From NCBI RefSeq assembly GCF_000003815.2, contig NC_049986.1, positions 4,924,556 to 4,988,555 on the forward strand: 64,000 nt of DNA, given 5' to 3'. The notes below the pieces were generated by a model, which was given only the letters and a program-made list of their open reading frames with translations, was not told the DNA's origin and ran no database searches. The stretch comes from Branchiostoma floridae. Taxonomy: Eukaryota; Chordata; Leptocardii; Amphioxiformes; Branchiostomatidae. Position numbers and translations under genes: made by a program. Shown here one piece after another: positions 1-12,827 of this stretch (position 1 is its first letter; each line of letters begins with the position of its first letter).

Positions 1-2365
1 CTTTGAAATGCAAAACAAAACGGTAAGTCGGAAGACACAAACCTGCTTTCCAAGTGTACGAAAGAGGATACATAACGTGGCTCTCGATGCCCGTCTGACG
101 GGGCACGAAGCCTGATCACACCGAACCCGGCTCGAAGACGTTCCGGTGAAACAAAAACAGCCGTGGTTTAGGTAATCCTAAACATACAGCGAAAGCAAAA
201 CCACCAAAACGATCCTGGGGCACCAGCTAACCGATTCTCCAGACTCAAGACCTTAACGCCCAGTTCTAACAGAAGATCCTACTACGCACGGACTAAAAAA
301 TACCAGACATTCCTGTACAATTCTGGGAATCCCTGGCAAACGGCCGCACACTATAATTAGGCTAGCCTCGGAGGCGTCGCCAAAAACAGTACCTGCATTT
401 TTTCATGCAGGGGTTCCACTTAATGGTTGTCCAACGTATGATAGAGAGAGACAAAAATTGCTACAGTCTATTAAATGCAAGTCTGATGTAATGTTACCAC
501 ATACCAAGACAGAAATGTTAATATGTGTTACTATCATGTCTTGTTGGTAACGCTATATCTGGCTATGCCGGTCAACCTATATACAACTCCTTAGAAAATA
601 TCATACTGTCCTGAAGCAGCGCATGACTTTAGCCTGATTGTTTATACTATTACCATTTGTAAGATAGATTAGTTTCATAGATCTTTAGATATTAGCAACT
701 CATGAAGTTAAACTGTTCTGTATGTATTGTAACGTTATGCACAAGTTGCCACATATTGTACCTTTTACAGTTGTCGTGCACTTGATAAAGTTCTTCTTCT
801 AGACTATGTGGTAATAAATGTTGATGTTAACGTTACTAGTTCAACCACTGTGACAGGAGGCCCCAAATCGACCCACAGCGACACAATAATCCAAACTACC
901 CACCTAACGTTATCAAAAACCATCGCAATCTATCAAGAGGCTCTTGAGACATATTCATATGCATCATTTTGACCAAAAGTAGTACCTCTATTATCAATTT
1001 TCATGGCGGATTAGCCAAATGATAACATGCCAGAAGATTTAGCAAGGGTGACCACAGGAAATTGAGACAGCTTATACTTCCTGGGTAACTGGGTAACTAT
1101 GCTCCTCTAATGAGAACGCACTTTTCACTGGGTTACCTGTAAAACGTAACCTAAGCGCCAGGCCGCATTACCGCTATCGCGGACTAACACCAGGAAGTTA
1201 CCCGACTGCGACCAACATTCCAGTCCGCGCGGAACAATGACAAGACCACATAGCTTAAAATATTATTTGCATCGTGATAGTAACATAGTTTGCTATTTAC
1301 AGTTTATAGTATCTGATTATATGTTACACTTAGCTTTGAAAGTATCTATATCTTCTTGATAGCCTGTATTATTTACTATTAGCGTTGTACTTATTTGACT
1401 CGCTCAATATGTGGAAGGGTTTGTGGTCTTGGTAAGATAGCAACGACACGGGACGCCATCTTGTGTTTTTCAGCGGGCTCTAGACAAGGGAACGTCTCCT
1501 TACATATCCTGAGAATTTTACACGAAAAACGGTAACGTTACGATAATATTGTGTTTCATAGTGCCGTAAGTTGGGTCATTCTCGGTTGAAAATGGTGGCG
1601 GTGACGCCAAACACCGCAGCAGAACGGGAGATTTGCATACGTGAAAACCTCCAAATGTGGGATGGTCATAAACTAGCTGGCGTTGGACTGAACGTTTTGT
1701 TGTCTTACATTTCGCACCTTTCCAGCATGTCCTGAGCTTTTCGCTGTAATTCCTACAGGAAAAATCGTTATTCTATTCTGTGCAGGAAGAAATTGATTTG
1801 TAGGAGGTAGCGCCATTTGCAAGGATGTGCAACGTAACGTTAATCTACGTTGTTAACGTTACGTTAACTTTGGAGTAACATAACTCGACGTCTTATAGAT
1901 TTTATAGAGGAGAGAGACGATAATAGATGTAAAGTTTGGTAGCCAATTGAAGGCAGCAGGACAAGTCTACATTAACAGATGGGTGAAAACAGCGCTATAA
2001 AAGTAGCACAAATTATGTCCCTTGCCCCCCCCCCTTTCTTTGCTTTGAGATGTAGATTACCTCATGCGGAGGTCAAATGAACTGCAGCTTATCAAGCTTT
2101 GTGGCCTCGGTTCGGAGTTTTTTTTTACGATTCGTGGCCGATTCGACTGTCTTTCAGAAAAGCGCTAGCGCTTCTCAAAACATCGTTTTTCGGACAATTC
2201 AATTCTGATAGAAAAAGGTGACCAACAGATTCAATTGACATTTTCTGTAGAAATGTTATTTTTGGTAAAAACCATTAAAAAATAACATTTCCCTCAAAAA
2301 TTGCTGATTTTGGGCCAGTCTTTACAGGCCGCCACACGAGAATGAGTTTTCCTGAGATCTGCATA

Positions 2366-3425
2366 GGGGTAACGCAAGGTTACCAGTTTACGTGCAGGAC
2401 CAGTTTATGGTCACTTATTGGCAGGTGCAGACTCCAAGGTGAATTGTGAAAAAGAAAATCTCTTCAGTAGGCAAGAAGTACGTCTATATGATCTATGTGT
2501 ATGTTTGAATGTATCTTATCTATGATATATATTTGCATCCAGCAAAGCAGCCAACTAAATTTGAAAAGCCTGACAACAATTTAAATTGACGCATGGGATC
2601 GTAGAACAGTGTTACAGATGGCCCGGTTTTGATCGTAATTCTCAACCGCTAACTTCGTCCCCTCTTTCTAAATCCTACAAACTCTATATCATTTGCAACA
2701 TCGTCTGAAACCAAACCTGTAGTTCTTATCTCCATAATCCATGGTGATTTTATGTACATTATTCAAACGAAGTCTTAAAAGACTACATGAAAACAAGTGA
2801 CTGTCGTCGCCGAGCCGGTAGTTTTCGAACGCCATGTTGCATCACGTGACTGTGCAGTTCAAGCTTGTGCACTGGAGGGCAGGGCAAAATCGCTAAGGGG
2901 CGCTGTTTTAGCCAAATTCATGTGGGGAGGGCATGGCGCGAGGAAGCGTGCAGCGTTCCAAGGCCAATTGATAAAAACATATAAATGCCTCGCCGATGTC
3001 ATGAGTACCACTGGGCAAGTTGTGGAACAGTATGGCGCTAGGAGTGGCGTTCTGTTGGGGCAAAGATGACTTACCGGTACGTTTAGCGGCGATGCAAAGT
3101 GCACGGCATGGCGTCAATGTAAACAATCATCCATCGTGTTATCTCAGTGGGCTACTTGGGGAACTTTTTATGGGTAATGATCAATTATATGTCCTTTAGG
3201 AAAATAACCCCAGGTTGAAAAACTGACCGTAAACTGGTCACCCTGAAAGAATTCTTGACTGCAGACTTGTTTATTGAAGAAGCTCGCACGGAATAAATCC
3301 AACAGAAGAAATATGATGCCATACAGAAGTTGAGGCAGACCGACTAAGATATCTTCCAAATGGAGAGTTTTTCATTTCTGCCCACGCGTTTTCTGTAACG
3401 TAAACTGGTAACCTTGCGTTACCCC
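2366..3425. mobile_element. Element with about 30-bp terminal inverted repeats
   Basis: The left end begins GGGGTAACGCAAGGTTACC and the right end (3394–3425) is its reverse complement almost base for base over about 28–30 bp. No transposase frame is visible inside, so this would be a non-autonomous DNA element of about 1.06 kb. The part just inside the left end recurs at 11732–11950. I see no clean target-site duplication, so the exact ends are provisional. Confidence 0.5.
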
Positions 3426-4317
3426 CAAATAGCCCCGCGTGGGGCATCATAGGGGAAATGACTAGATAATGACTAATATGGCAATGAAGGTCAAGACTTC
3501 TTCTGTATACTGAGTAAAAAGGAAAAAAAGCTATCCGATACGTTTTCCGCAAGCTCCGATGGCGCAAAAACACCCAAAACGCACATAGAACGCAAGATTT
3601 GGGTAATCAGGCGACGAAACCACATTAGCACTATTGCGCACTAATACCAGGAAGTGTTCGCCGCACGATCAAATCTTCAACACCATGAAACGCTACAAAC
3701 AACGAGCATTTTGGGATGTATAAAAGATTGTACATTGCTAAAGCGATACCCAGAAAATCTGGAGCTAAAACTATAGAGACAACCTCTGATTTGCGTCTAA
3801 TTCTTAGGGACTATTTGGCTATTTCGTCATATCAAATTCCGAACCGGAACCTTTAGACACTACTTTCACACTCCCATAATTTGTTGCGGCAAGGTCCCAA
3901 TATGGCTGCCCGAACCCCCAGACCTGAGTCTGAGGACACAGAAAATGGGTTCTCACCAATTCAGAACACAGAGCACATCTCAGAGATGGTAGTCTTGGTG
4001 TGGAACAGAGTACAGGAGATGGTGTAATCACTCTCTAACAAGAAAGAACAATGGCTGCAGACGGAACGCCAAGTCCCTTGAGGTCATCAGGCAAAACCAA
4101 CTATCAGCCACAGTTGTGACGTGTTGGCTAAGTTACTTTTGACCACAAAACTTGTAAAATTCTCAGCCCTAATAATAGCTGTACTAATACTACTACTATC
4201 TTTGATGAATAACTCATTAGTTTATATGCTTTGCCATCCTCATAATTGATTTCCCACCCTGGGCAACTGTGGTATCAACAAATGGCGCAACGACTTATGG
4301 GAAGTGTGAAAAATGCT

Positions 4318-4419
4318 TACTAGTAGGTCAATGGGCAAAATCCAAGGGACCGACAAAAAGTGACCGCAATGGCCAGGTTGTCGCCATTCAAGGTGCCCGC
4401 TAGTACAGGTTTGACTGTA
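4318..4419. mobile_element. Fragment of the CAGTCAAACCTGT inverted-repeat family
   Basis: The segment ends TACAGGTTTGACTGTA and is preceded by AGGGACCGACAAAAAGTG. Both match the right end of the full element at 18528–19438. The left end is missing or too diverged to see. Confidence 0.6.
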
Positions 4420-4814
4420 GAATATATTTTTGAATGTTCCCCCAAAAATTCTTAGATTATCTTGAAATCAGTGTACCAAACAAAGATGCTGACAAAAACT
4501 TGCATCATCATAGGGCACGAGAGCACACATTGCGCAAATTCAGACTATTTTTATTGTAATTATGCAAATTAAGTTCTTGTGCCACCAGAACACAGCAGTT
4601 CCTGATTACAGTAAACCAAAATATGTATCATTCAATGAGCATCGATGTTTGTTCAAAATATACACCCTTGTGATGTTAGTGAACATCGAAACTGACAAAT
4701 CATACTTCCATTTCTAGATTCCTTTCATCTGGTAGTCAAATTGATATATTCTCTATCTGCCAACACAGCAGACAGTTCAGAACCTGTCACTGCTGTCATT
4801 AAAGTTTGCTATAT

Positions 4815-5154
4815 GAAGGACTTGAATTACCACCTGCATATGCAGGTTTGTGCAGGTAAAATCAGAGCTGTGCAGGTGTTTCTGGTGTTTACCTGCACCT
4901 AACCTGCACTGGTCCATATAGTGGGGTTTATACATAATGTCCTACATGCATGATGTTGGTGTATCGATCGTTATTACCTGCATCAACTGTTACCACCTAT
5001 TAAGTATTAAAAAGAAAAAATAGCAATGGTGCTTACAAATTTTTCAGTATTCTTCCTAGATTCAAAGTGGTACAGGTAAAATTTGTCAGGTGCAGGTAAT
5101 TTTCAATGTTACCTGCACCAGTGCAGGTATGCAGGAAAAAGTATTTCGAGCCCT
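4815..5154. mobile_element. Short hAT-like element rich in TGCAGGT motifs
   Basis: The right end reads GTATTTCGAGCCCTG. The left end (AGGACTTGAATTACC) is a degraded inverted copy of it. The same termini bound the larger element at 29866–32969. The flanks CTATATGA and ATATATGA match at 7 of 8 positions, which fits an 8-bp hAT target duplication. It lies directly upstream of the BTB coding exon. Confidence 0.5.
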
Positions 5155-5199
5155 GATATATGATTTGACAGATAACTGTTTTGTTCTGTAGACGTGAAG

Positions 5200-8100
5200 A
5201 TGGCTACAGGTGCCACCCACATCTATGAGTACTTGAGTCTTCCAGAAAGTCTGCTACAACAGTTGGACCAACAGCGCAAGGACGGTTTCTTGTGTGACAT
5301 CACATTGAAGGCATCTAGTGGGAACTGTACCTGGATGGCCCATAAATGTGTGCTGTCTGCCTTCTCTGGTTACTTCAAGTCACTTCTTGCTACTAATGAG
5401 GCATCAGAGGTACATCATGTTTCTATCTTTACCTGTACCATAAAAGCTATGTTGACATTGTGAACGCTTTTCTTTCTTTCACCATTTGTAATGAGGGCGA
5501 TTCTCTGTGTTGTATGTGTTCAAATAATTGTTACTACTGGATTAATCATATTATTTTAATGTTGTGAATTGTATGAAAACAATTGGATTTTGGGCCTCCT
5601 TGTATCTTGCTTTGTAATCGCAATGGCTATTGTTTGTGAACAAAAATTATTACTATATTTCACCCAGGCCGATGGTGAGAAATATGTTTTTCCTGATATG
5701 TCTTCTTCTGCCATTTTCAAGACAGTCTTTCATTTGTGTATGGGAAAATCTTTAACTCAACTGAAATGTATAAGGCCACAGCAAGTAAATTTTATGGATG
5801 ACATCCTCTGCAGACGGCAAAAATAGTGAGATAGGGCGGAAAAAAACAAGATTGCTAAAAAAACAAGATGGCTAAATTTTCCAATATACGCAAACGTGAA
5901 AAAAAAGAATTGAAGCTACGAAACATTGCAGGCTACAAGGCATTCCTTTCTGTATTCAAGACATGAACTAGTGTAGTAAAGGTGACGCTAGTGTGGTAGA
6001 CTGGTATCACTTATCAACATGGCAACTACACTCATGGCTTCCATATTGGGGCTACTTTTACAACTATCTAACTAAATTTTTAGTTTCACTGATATAACTA
6101 CAGTCATGGCTACCTGGCTAAGCTGGTTGTTCTTGTGCTTTGGTCACGGCAGTAGACAAACATTTGGCTCATGTAGGGTGGGAGTTTGTTGCGCAGAGAC
6201 TTGTAGACTAGTAGTATGGCGTTATAGTATTGATGTGTTGCCTTAATGTCCTTCCAGCCTAGCCTAGAGTGTACTTTGGTTGATGGTGTCCTGTGTGAAG
6301 CCTTCAGTATTAGTTTTCCCGCCCGGTTCTGCATGGTTTGTAGCTTCTGTAGAGTGTAGGTCCCGATTTGGATTTGTGTCCCATACCGTGCAGGTATACG
6401 TTATGTGTGGTAGAAAGATGGCTTTGTATAAGGTGTGGAGTGCTGATGTGACTCTATCAGTCTATGATATAGTTTTCCAGATGTAACCTGAATTTTTTGT
6501 TTGAAAAAATGTCTAATTTCAAGTCCCTTAGGAAGAGGTCCCATGAAAAAGTGCAGCTTAAAACCTGAACATTTTAAAAACACTGTCAGAAAGAAAAANN
6601 NNNNNNNNNNNNNNNNNNNNNNNNNNNNNNNNNNNNNNNNNNNNNNNNNNNNNNNNNNNNNNNNNNNNNNNNNNNNNNNNNNNNNNNNNNNNNNNNNNNN
6701 NNNNNNNNNNNNNNNNNNNNNNNNNNNNNNNNNNNNNNNNNNNNNNNNNNNNNNNNNNNNNNNNNNNNNNNNNNNNNNNNNNNNNNNNNNNNNNNNNNNN
6801 NNNNNNNNNNNNNNNNNNNNNNNNNNNNNNNNNNNNNNNNNNNNNNNNNNNNNNNNNNNNNNNNNNNNNNNNNNNNNNNNNNNNNNNNNNNNNNNNNNNN
6901 NNNNNNNNNNNNNNNNNNNNNNNNNNNNNNNNNNNNNNNNNNNNNNNNNNNNNNNNNNNNNNNNNNNNNNNNNNNNNNNNNNNNNNNNNNNNNNNNNNNN
7001 NNNNNNNNNNNNNNNNNNNNNNNNNNNNNNNNNNNNNNNNNNNNNNNNNNNNNNNNNNNNNNNNAATTACAATCAGTGTCAATTTCAATTATCTAAGACA
7101 AGTACAACTGGATTTCCCTAAAAATGTCTCCAAATTTCTAGAATGCACCTGTCCTGATACAGAGCATTGTTCTTCAATCACATCCACACTAGGTACAGCT
7201 GGACCCTGTTACAGAGAAAGGCTTCAATGCCCTTCTGGACTACATGTATACAGCCAAGTTGGTTCTGACCAAGGAAACAGCCCAGGACATCTTGGTAGCA
7301 GCAGGATTTCTGGAGATTGTCAACGTGCTGTCTGACTGTTCAACCTACCTGAGTGGACCAGAGGAGCAGCCTGCAGCAAACCAGCCAAACTCTGATGGAC
7401 AAAAAGAAAGCACAGAACCAGGAGGTAGGCACTCCTGGATTAGTATGTTTCAGAGACAGGTTGCACAGTATGCGCCACCTACAATTCACTAAATTCTGAA
7501 AAAAGGTACAATACCTGCATGTATATAAACCTTTTACTATCATATTACTTAAAAGCATGTTTGTTTCAAATTAAAAATCATGTAACTTAAAAATAATAGT
7601 ATCTATGATATTGGAAAATTACAAAATTGACCTATGAATTATTACCAATTTATGATAAATGTTATTATACTATGTCATTGTCCATATTGTATATCTTAGT
7701 GTCACAACATCTTAAGGATAAAAATACATGTAAAAGTTTAACATAAATTTATTTCTTTGTTTTCAAAGAAAATTTAGTGAGAGTGTGTGTGAGTGTACAC
7801 GTGTGTAATTGCAACTAATTGCTGATATTCTGTTCTTCCGATAATTTTTCGGCAATTTTTTCTTCCATGTATATTGACAACAAAATCAAGTTCTGGGGCT
7901 TAAAATCTAGGTTGCACACTGTGCAGCCTGAGTTTAGAAGTAAGTTGCACCAAGCAAAAAGTGGTTGCAATGTGCAAGTTACCCTGGGAGCCAGACAGGA
8001 CCGGGTAACAAGTGAGTTTTGTTTGGGGAGCCAAGACAGTCAGCACCGATCTCACATTAGCGCTCCTGGGAGTTTAAGCCTGAAGGAGTTATCGCTACCC

Positions 8101-10412
8101 TTTTCCCCTCATCAGGCTTAAACTCCCTGGGGCGCTAATATGAGATCGGCGGGCCTGACTGTCTTGGGCCACCGAATAAAGTGTCTTAGCTGCCCGATCC
8201 CGGCTGGCTCCCAGGGCATGTGCAAGTGTTCAAGTGGTATTTTGTACGCTGGATGTGTAATAGCCTGTTTCCATAAATTGGCTTTAACTTTAAGTACAGA
8301 ACATCCCTATCCCAGTGTTCACATGTTGTACTTTCTTATCTCTAGAATCCGTCCCCCCCACCCAGCCACAGCCAGTCAAGCGGGGTAGAGGCAGGCCGAA
8401 GGGCTCGAAGGGAAGACCCAAACAGTCTGCCGTATTGTCTGATGATGACGATGATGAGGTGGACCTGGGCAAGCTTGTTCTCCAGGGGGATGGACCGTAC
8501 ACCTGCGACATCTGCCAGGCCCAGTTCACACGCAGGTCCAAGATCCTGGCACACAGGAGGCGACATGCGGTGGAGAGGCTCTTCACATGTGACATCTGTG
8601 ATGAGACCTTCTCAAAGAAAGGTCCTTACCTGAGCCACAGGAGGACACATAGAGGAGAGGAGTCCTACAGCTGCAAGGACTGTGAAGCTGTATTTGAAGA
8701 TCGAGCAGGCTTAAAGAAACATCGTAAGCAACACGGTGGTGGAGACAACACCTTCCCATGTGAAGAGTGCGGCAACAGCTTCAGCTCTAAAGATGCCCTC
8801 ATACAACACAAGCGTAGGCACACAGGGGAAAAGCCTTTCAGCTGTAATGAGTGTGATGCCAAGTTTGCTCAGAAAGCATCTCTGATTCGTCACAGACGTC
8901 GTCATACCGGTGAGCGACCATTTGCTTGTGACATGTGTGACAAGAAGTTCACTGAGAAGAATAACATGTTGAACCATCGACGCATCCATACAGGCGAGAA
9001 GCCATTCAAGTGCTCTGTGTGTGGTGTAACCTTTCGCCAATTGTCCACCCTGATTGGTCACAGAAGGCAGCACACCAACAAGGGGGAGAAACCATTCCAG
9101 TGTGATGTTTGCAATGCTCGCTTTACACAGAAGAGTAACCTGATTTCCCACCAGAGAGTGAAGCACACTGGAGAGGCTCGCTTCTCTTGTACCCTGTGTA
9201 CCGCCCAGTTCAACAACAGGTTCCACTACACGGGACACATGAGAACGCACACGGGGGAACGGCCATACCCCTGCGATGTTTGTAATGCCAGGTTTGCGCT
9301 GAAAGCCAACCTACAGCGCCATCAAAGCTTGCATCTGAAGGAGAAGACCACACCTCGTAGTACAGTGGAACAAACAATTAGTCAGGCCCAGCCTGTTCAG
9401 GTGCAGTTACAGCTGCCGCAGGGTGTGTCAGCTGCAAGCCACATCCAGGCCCTGGTGTCGCAGAGTGGAGAGACTATTCCCATCAGAGTAGCTGCTGTTT
9501 CTCAACCCTCTCAGATCCATGAAATCCCACATAGTACTGCTCAGGCTGTCCAGATCAGAGAGATCACGCTAGAGCTCCCCCAGGGCATTCAGCTCCAAAA
9601 TGCACACGTACAGGCGGATCTTCAGGAAAATGGGCAGGAGGCAGTACAGCTGGCCCAGCCAACTGTCATCCAGCCAACTGTCATGGAGGTGACCCAGGCA
9701 GGGGTCATGGAAGTCTCCCAATCAGAGGTGATGGAAGTGACCCAAGCAGGGGTCATGGAGGTAACCCAGGCAGGAATGGAGGTAGACCCACAGCAGGAGG
9801 GTCAGGGGTCAGAACATCAACAGGTACTAACACATCATGGCTAGGTTGTCTGAGCCTTTATATCTCAACCAGAATGCACAATGTACACATTTTTATACCA
9901 TGTACTTGCATAATAATTAATATGTTCTAGGGCACATTCCTATTTCTATGAGTCCTTGTCATATATGTACATGTATATAAACCTTTGTTACTGACTCCCT
10001 AATTATCATCCATTCATATGGTCAATGTTTTATTTCAGTCTTCATTGCATTTAGATAGCTGGTTCAGATACATTTGGTTTAGTATGTTTTAATGAGTATA
10101 CAGTACCTGTTTTTCTGTGTCAGATACATTTGGTTAAGTACATTTTAATGAGTTTACGGTACCTGTTTTTCTGTGCAGCTGACCACCCGGACCATCCACA
10201 TCCTGCCTGATGGCACTCAGCAGGAGATCCACCTGTCTGCAGACAGGACAGAGCAGGTGGTACAGCTGTCCTCTCAGGAGGAGGTGCACATCGTGGAGAT
10301 CCCCACCACCCAGGGGGATATGGCCATTCCCCAGGGAGAGGAGAACCCCACACAGGTTATGAGTGATGCTGTACAGTTAGAGGTGCTGGCTGCAGTCAGC
10401 CAGATCAACTAG
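5200..10412 (+). CDS. BTB/POZ, AT-hook and ten-finger C2H2 zinc-finger protein (ZBTB24-like layout)
   Basis: Four coding exons: 5200–5409, 7193–7424, 8346–9823 and 10179–10412, totalling 2154 bp (717 residues plus TAG). All junctions are GT–AG and phases agree. The start is the ATG at 5200, just after an acceptor at 5191. Residues about 1–135 form a BTB/POZ dimerisation domain (GFLCDITLK, MAHKCVLSAFSGYFKSLL, then GFNALLDYMYTAKL across the first intron). Residues 159–173 carry two GRPK AT-hook cores and are followed by an acidic run. Residues about 199–477 hold ten C2H2 fingers, most with TGE(K/R)P linkers. The C-terminus is Gln/Val-rich with an in-frame repeat. BTB–AT-hook–finger order is that of vertebrate ZBTB24, a nuclear DNA-binding protein, but orthology is inference. 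Reading past the exon-3 donor would give a short alternative end, stop at 9842–9844. Intron 1 contains a LINE relic and a gap. Confidence 0.9.
6095..6480 (-). mobile_element. LINE reverse-transcriptase 3' fragment
   Basis: On the minus strand a frame reads GTQIQIGTYTLQKLQTMQNR and continues with RLGWKDIKATHQYYNAILLV and LRNKLPPYMSQMF. This is the thumb/post-RT segment typical of CR1/L2-type non-LTR retrotransposons (QNRA…LGW…L.YK.L…PPY.S..F). It is truncated at both ends and sits in intron 1 of the zinc-finger gene. Confidence 0.75.
6599..7064. other. Assembly gap (466 N)
   Basis: Run of N in intron 1 of the zinc-finger gene. Because exons 1 and 2 join in frame into a continuous BTB domain, no coding exon needs to be hidden here. 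Confidence 1.
7982..8216. mobile_element. Foldback element (long hairpin) in intron 2 of the zinc-finger gene
   Basis: The segment starts CCCTGGGAGCCAG and ends CTGGCTCCCAGGG. The two halves are inverted copies for most of their length, for example TCAGGCTTAAACTCCC against GGGAGTTTAAGCCTGA around a loop near 8095. The 10-mer ATGTGCAAGT lies at both edges, consistent with a 9–10-bp target duplication as in Mutator-like elements. No coding capacity. Confidence 0.7.
9676..9785 (+). repeat. In-frame 27-bp coding repeat, VMEVTQAG units
   Basis: Four imperfect copies of a nine-residue unit based on VMEVTQAG lie in the C-terminal region of the zinc-finger protein, at the end of exon 3. The 27-bp period keeps frame. 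Copy number could vary between individuals without breaking the protein. Confidence 0.8.
10064..10175 (+). repeat. 56-bp tandem duplication containing the last 3' splice site
   Basis: Two copies of a 56-bp unit (10064–10119 and 10120–10175) differ at about six positions. Each ends in TACCTGTTTTTCTGTG followed by a usable AG: the first at 10122–10123, the second at 10177–10178. The second is the one that fits the reading frame. Confidence 0.8.
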
Positions 10413-11058
10413 GCATCCCATAGTGCACTTCACCCCTCCTCCCAGATGGCTGCAAGCTTGGGACCAAAGTTTTTGTTTTTCTTGCCTTGTGCAGAGACGT
10501 GTGTTTTTGGCTCTTGAACGTTAATCAGGACTGTTGGTTTGAATTGAGTTTTGATTTAGAATTAGATTAACATTAAATTTTGACTACCAACTGAAGACAA
10601 CTTTTTTTGGGGTATCAGCCACCATTGCTTGACTTTGGTTCATCTCAAGTGGTGAAATGCATGGACATGAACTTGTGCATATTGTCTTACAACAAAACCA
10701 ATGAACAGAGTTTGACACATTACTGGTGAGGGTAAAAACATTTGTAGTGGTGAAGCCAAACACAGCGCCACAGGTTATCTGGCATTTATGACCCTCTGCT
10801 GCAGCTACGTGTCTCTGACGTCAGGTTCCAGAGGCTACAGTAGACAGGTCCATTCCATGAACGAGGCTGACAGAGTCGGCCAAAAATTTTGGTCCCAATC
10901 AATTAAGTGTTGGTTACAGTGTAGTTAAAGTTTAGTTTATCCACAATGTCATTTACCAACACAGATGAAATTTCATGCTAACACAAAGCTTGTAATTAAT
11001 TGTATTGTGAATAATGCTAGATATCAAGGTCAGACAATAGCATTCCTACAAATGATGT

Positions 11059-11064
11059 AATAAA
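11059..11064 (+). terminator. Candidate polyadenylation signal AATAAA
   Basis: First AATAAA hexamer downstream of the TAG at 10412, about 650 bp away. Choice among candidates is inference. Confidence 0.35.
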
Positions 11065-11731
11065 ACATCTTTGAATCTACATTTTGAATACATAATCAAA
11101 ATTAAATATTCATCCTGTCCTATATTGCTACCCAATGTTCCCATTGTCTGCATGTATCCTCTCCTGTAATCCTGTGGTATGACCTAATCCTGATTGCAGA
11201 AAGTAATGTGGGGTAATAGATGAAATGTTTAGTAGTGAAATAGATAACACATGTTCACCTACCTATTGATGATTGATTTGTAAAGAAATGTCTGGTAAGA
11301 TATGGTGAACAATAGTTTTTGTTGTTTTGAGGTCAACAAATTTGTATATGTTTGTTTCAGGACCTGTTCTTTTACATTGGTTGTGAAATTACTGTTTTGT
11401 GATACATTAAAAAACTACAGACACATACGTGCTCTGAACAGTCACTTTGGTATATGCCCCACTGACTTAATTTGATGGATGACATAAATAAAAACTGTGG
11501 TCAATCAGAATTCTATGCTTGCCAGAGGATCTGCTCCCTAGGGTAAGGGCACATGGTCAGGGCATGGGGCCACAACACCATTGTTCCCCTAGATTGCCAA
11601 GAAAAACAATATTGACCTAGCAATGATTTTCTCTTATAGACTTAACCCAAGGTTACCAAATCATTGAAAATTTGATCCGTGTATATCTTTGTGTTGGAGA
11701 AAAGTTTAGCATTGTACATGTACATGTACTA

Positions 11732-11950
11732 TGGTTACCTGTTTACGCGCAGTACAGTTTATGGTCGTTTATGGGTGGGTGCAGCCTTAGAGGTGAATTG
11801 TGAAAAAGAAAATTCTCTTGATCAGGAAAGAAGTACATCTATTTAATGGTCTATGTCTTATTTATCATTTAAGTTTGCAAGCAGCAAAACAGTGGACTAA
11901 ACATCGAAAGAGTCTGACAACTATTTACATTGCTGCATATGATTGCATAA
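11732..11950. mobile_element. Copy of the repeat found just inside 2366–3425
   Basis: The segment shares GGTGAATTGTGAAAAAGAAA, CAGTTTATGGTC and GTCTGACAAC-type blocks in the same order as 2376–2600. Both copies are diverged and no coding sequence is visible. Confidence 0.65.
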
Positions 11951-12332
11951 CACTTTTGCTGGGTCAATAGAAATGTGTATAATTATCTCCATTAAAAGGG
12001 AGTTACACTGGCAATGTGTATTTTGGTATGTCTGTGGCCAGCCTCCTGTAATGACCTGAAGTGGTTCAGGAAAATCTTTGACCTGCCCTGAAAGTACATC
12101 GATTTTGGGGCTCAACTGGCTGATGGAAACAGAACATTTGTTCAATTTTTTTAAAAGTTGAGCCAAATTATATCAATGAATAGTATACCTTGTGTATTAG
12201 AATCTGAACTTGATTGACAAATTAGAATCTAATATTTAGTAAGACTGCTAAAATAAACCAACAACATTATATGGAATATATTATACGTCCTTGAATTAAC
12301 TATTCTGCACTAATCAAATACTAGTATTCTTT

Positions 12333-12510
12333 TAATCTCCAAGCAGATCCTACAGTAGCATAAGATAGCATCAAATGCTGGCAGAGGAGTGAAGCAGGCT
12401 TAGGAGTGTGTTTGGCTACAAGGCAAATGGACACCTTTTGGCTAACTACACTCCTTGGCCAGTTTGGTACTAGTACTCTCTTGTGCCATTGTAGGATCTG
12501 CTCGGAGATT
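12333..12510. mobile_element. MITE, TAATCTCC…GGAGATTA termini, 9-bp target duplication
   Basis: The element runs from TAATCTCCAAGCAGATCCTA to its inverted copy and is flanked on both sides by GTATTCTTT (12324–12332 and 12512–12520). Sister copies: 15529–15671 and a decayed one at 47592–47686. A 9-bp duplication suggests Mutator-like mobilisation. Confidence 0.8.
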
Positions 12511-12827
12511 AGTATTCTTTAACTCTTAACTCCTGCTTCGCCTAATGGGTCAGTTAGTCCTCACTCATAGTGAGCAACTGGGCTGGTCTCAATCATGATG
12601 TTTCTGACCTAGGGCGAAGAGATGCTGTTACAGTTCCAATCCCGCAACCTTGAGTGGCCTTAACCTGGGACGTGATGATATGACACTTCATCCTTCCTGC
12701 ATATCACTTGTATATCACCTATGACTGAAGCAAAAGTGAAACCAAATGCAGCCCAAGAAGCAAGAGTTCACTGCAGAACAAGCCAATGTACAAAGTGTAT
12801 GTAAGGCCATATGTACAGGTGAGGTCA

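Larger units (their letters stand above)
1..5199. other. 5' flank / upstream intron of the zinc-finger gene, no coding exon recognised
   Basis: No open frame here resembles a known protein. An AG acceptor at 5190–5191 just before the BTB start codon implies at least one non-coding 5' exon upstream, but I could not place it. Candidates are a GTAAGT donor at 23–28 and a CpG-containing stretch at 1440–1620 with a YY1-like core (CAAGATGGCG on the minus strand). The rest holds repeats: an inverted-repeat element at 2366–3425, a fragment of the CAGTCAAACCTGT family at 4318–4419, and a hAT-like element at 4815–5154. Confidence 0.5.

Noticed and set aside
5194-5199. GTG start two codons upstream of the BTB ATG
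   Set aside because: Eukaryotic gene; ATG at 5200 follows the acceptor at 5191 and fits BTB protein starts.
6501-7121. Frames of 176–206 codons spanning N
   Set aside because: Mostly undetermined bases; the same applies to frames across the other five gaps.
8711-9250. 179-codon frame on the minus strand
   Set aside because: Antisense shadow of the zinc-finger coding exon; no domain recognised.
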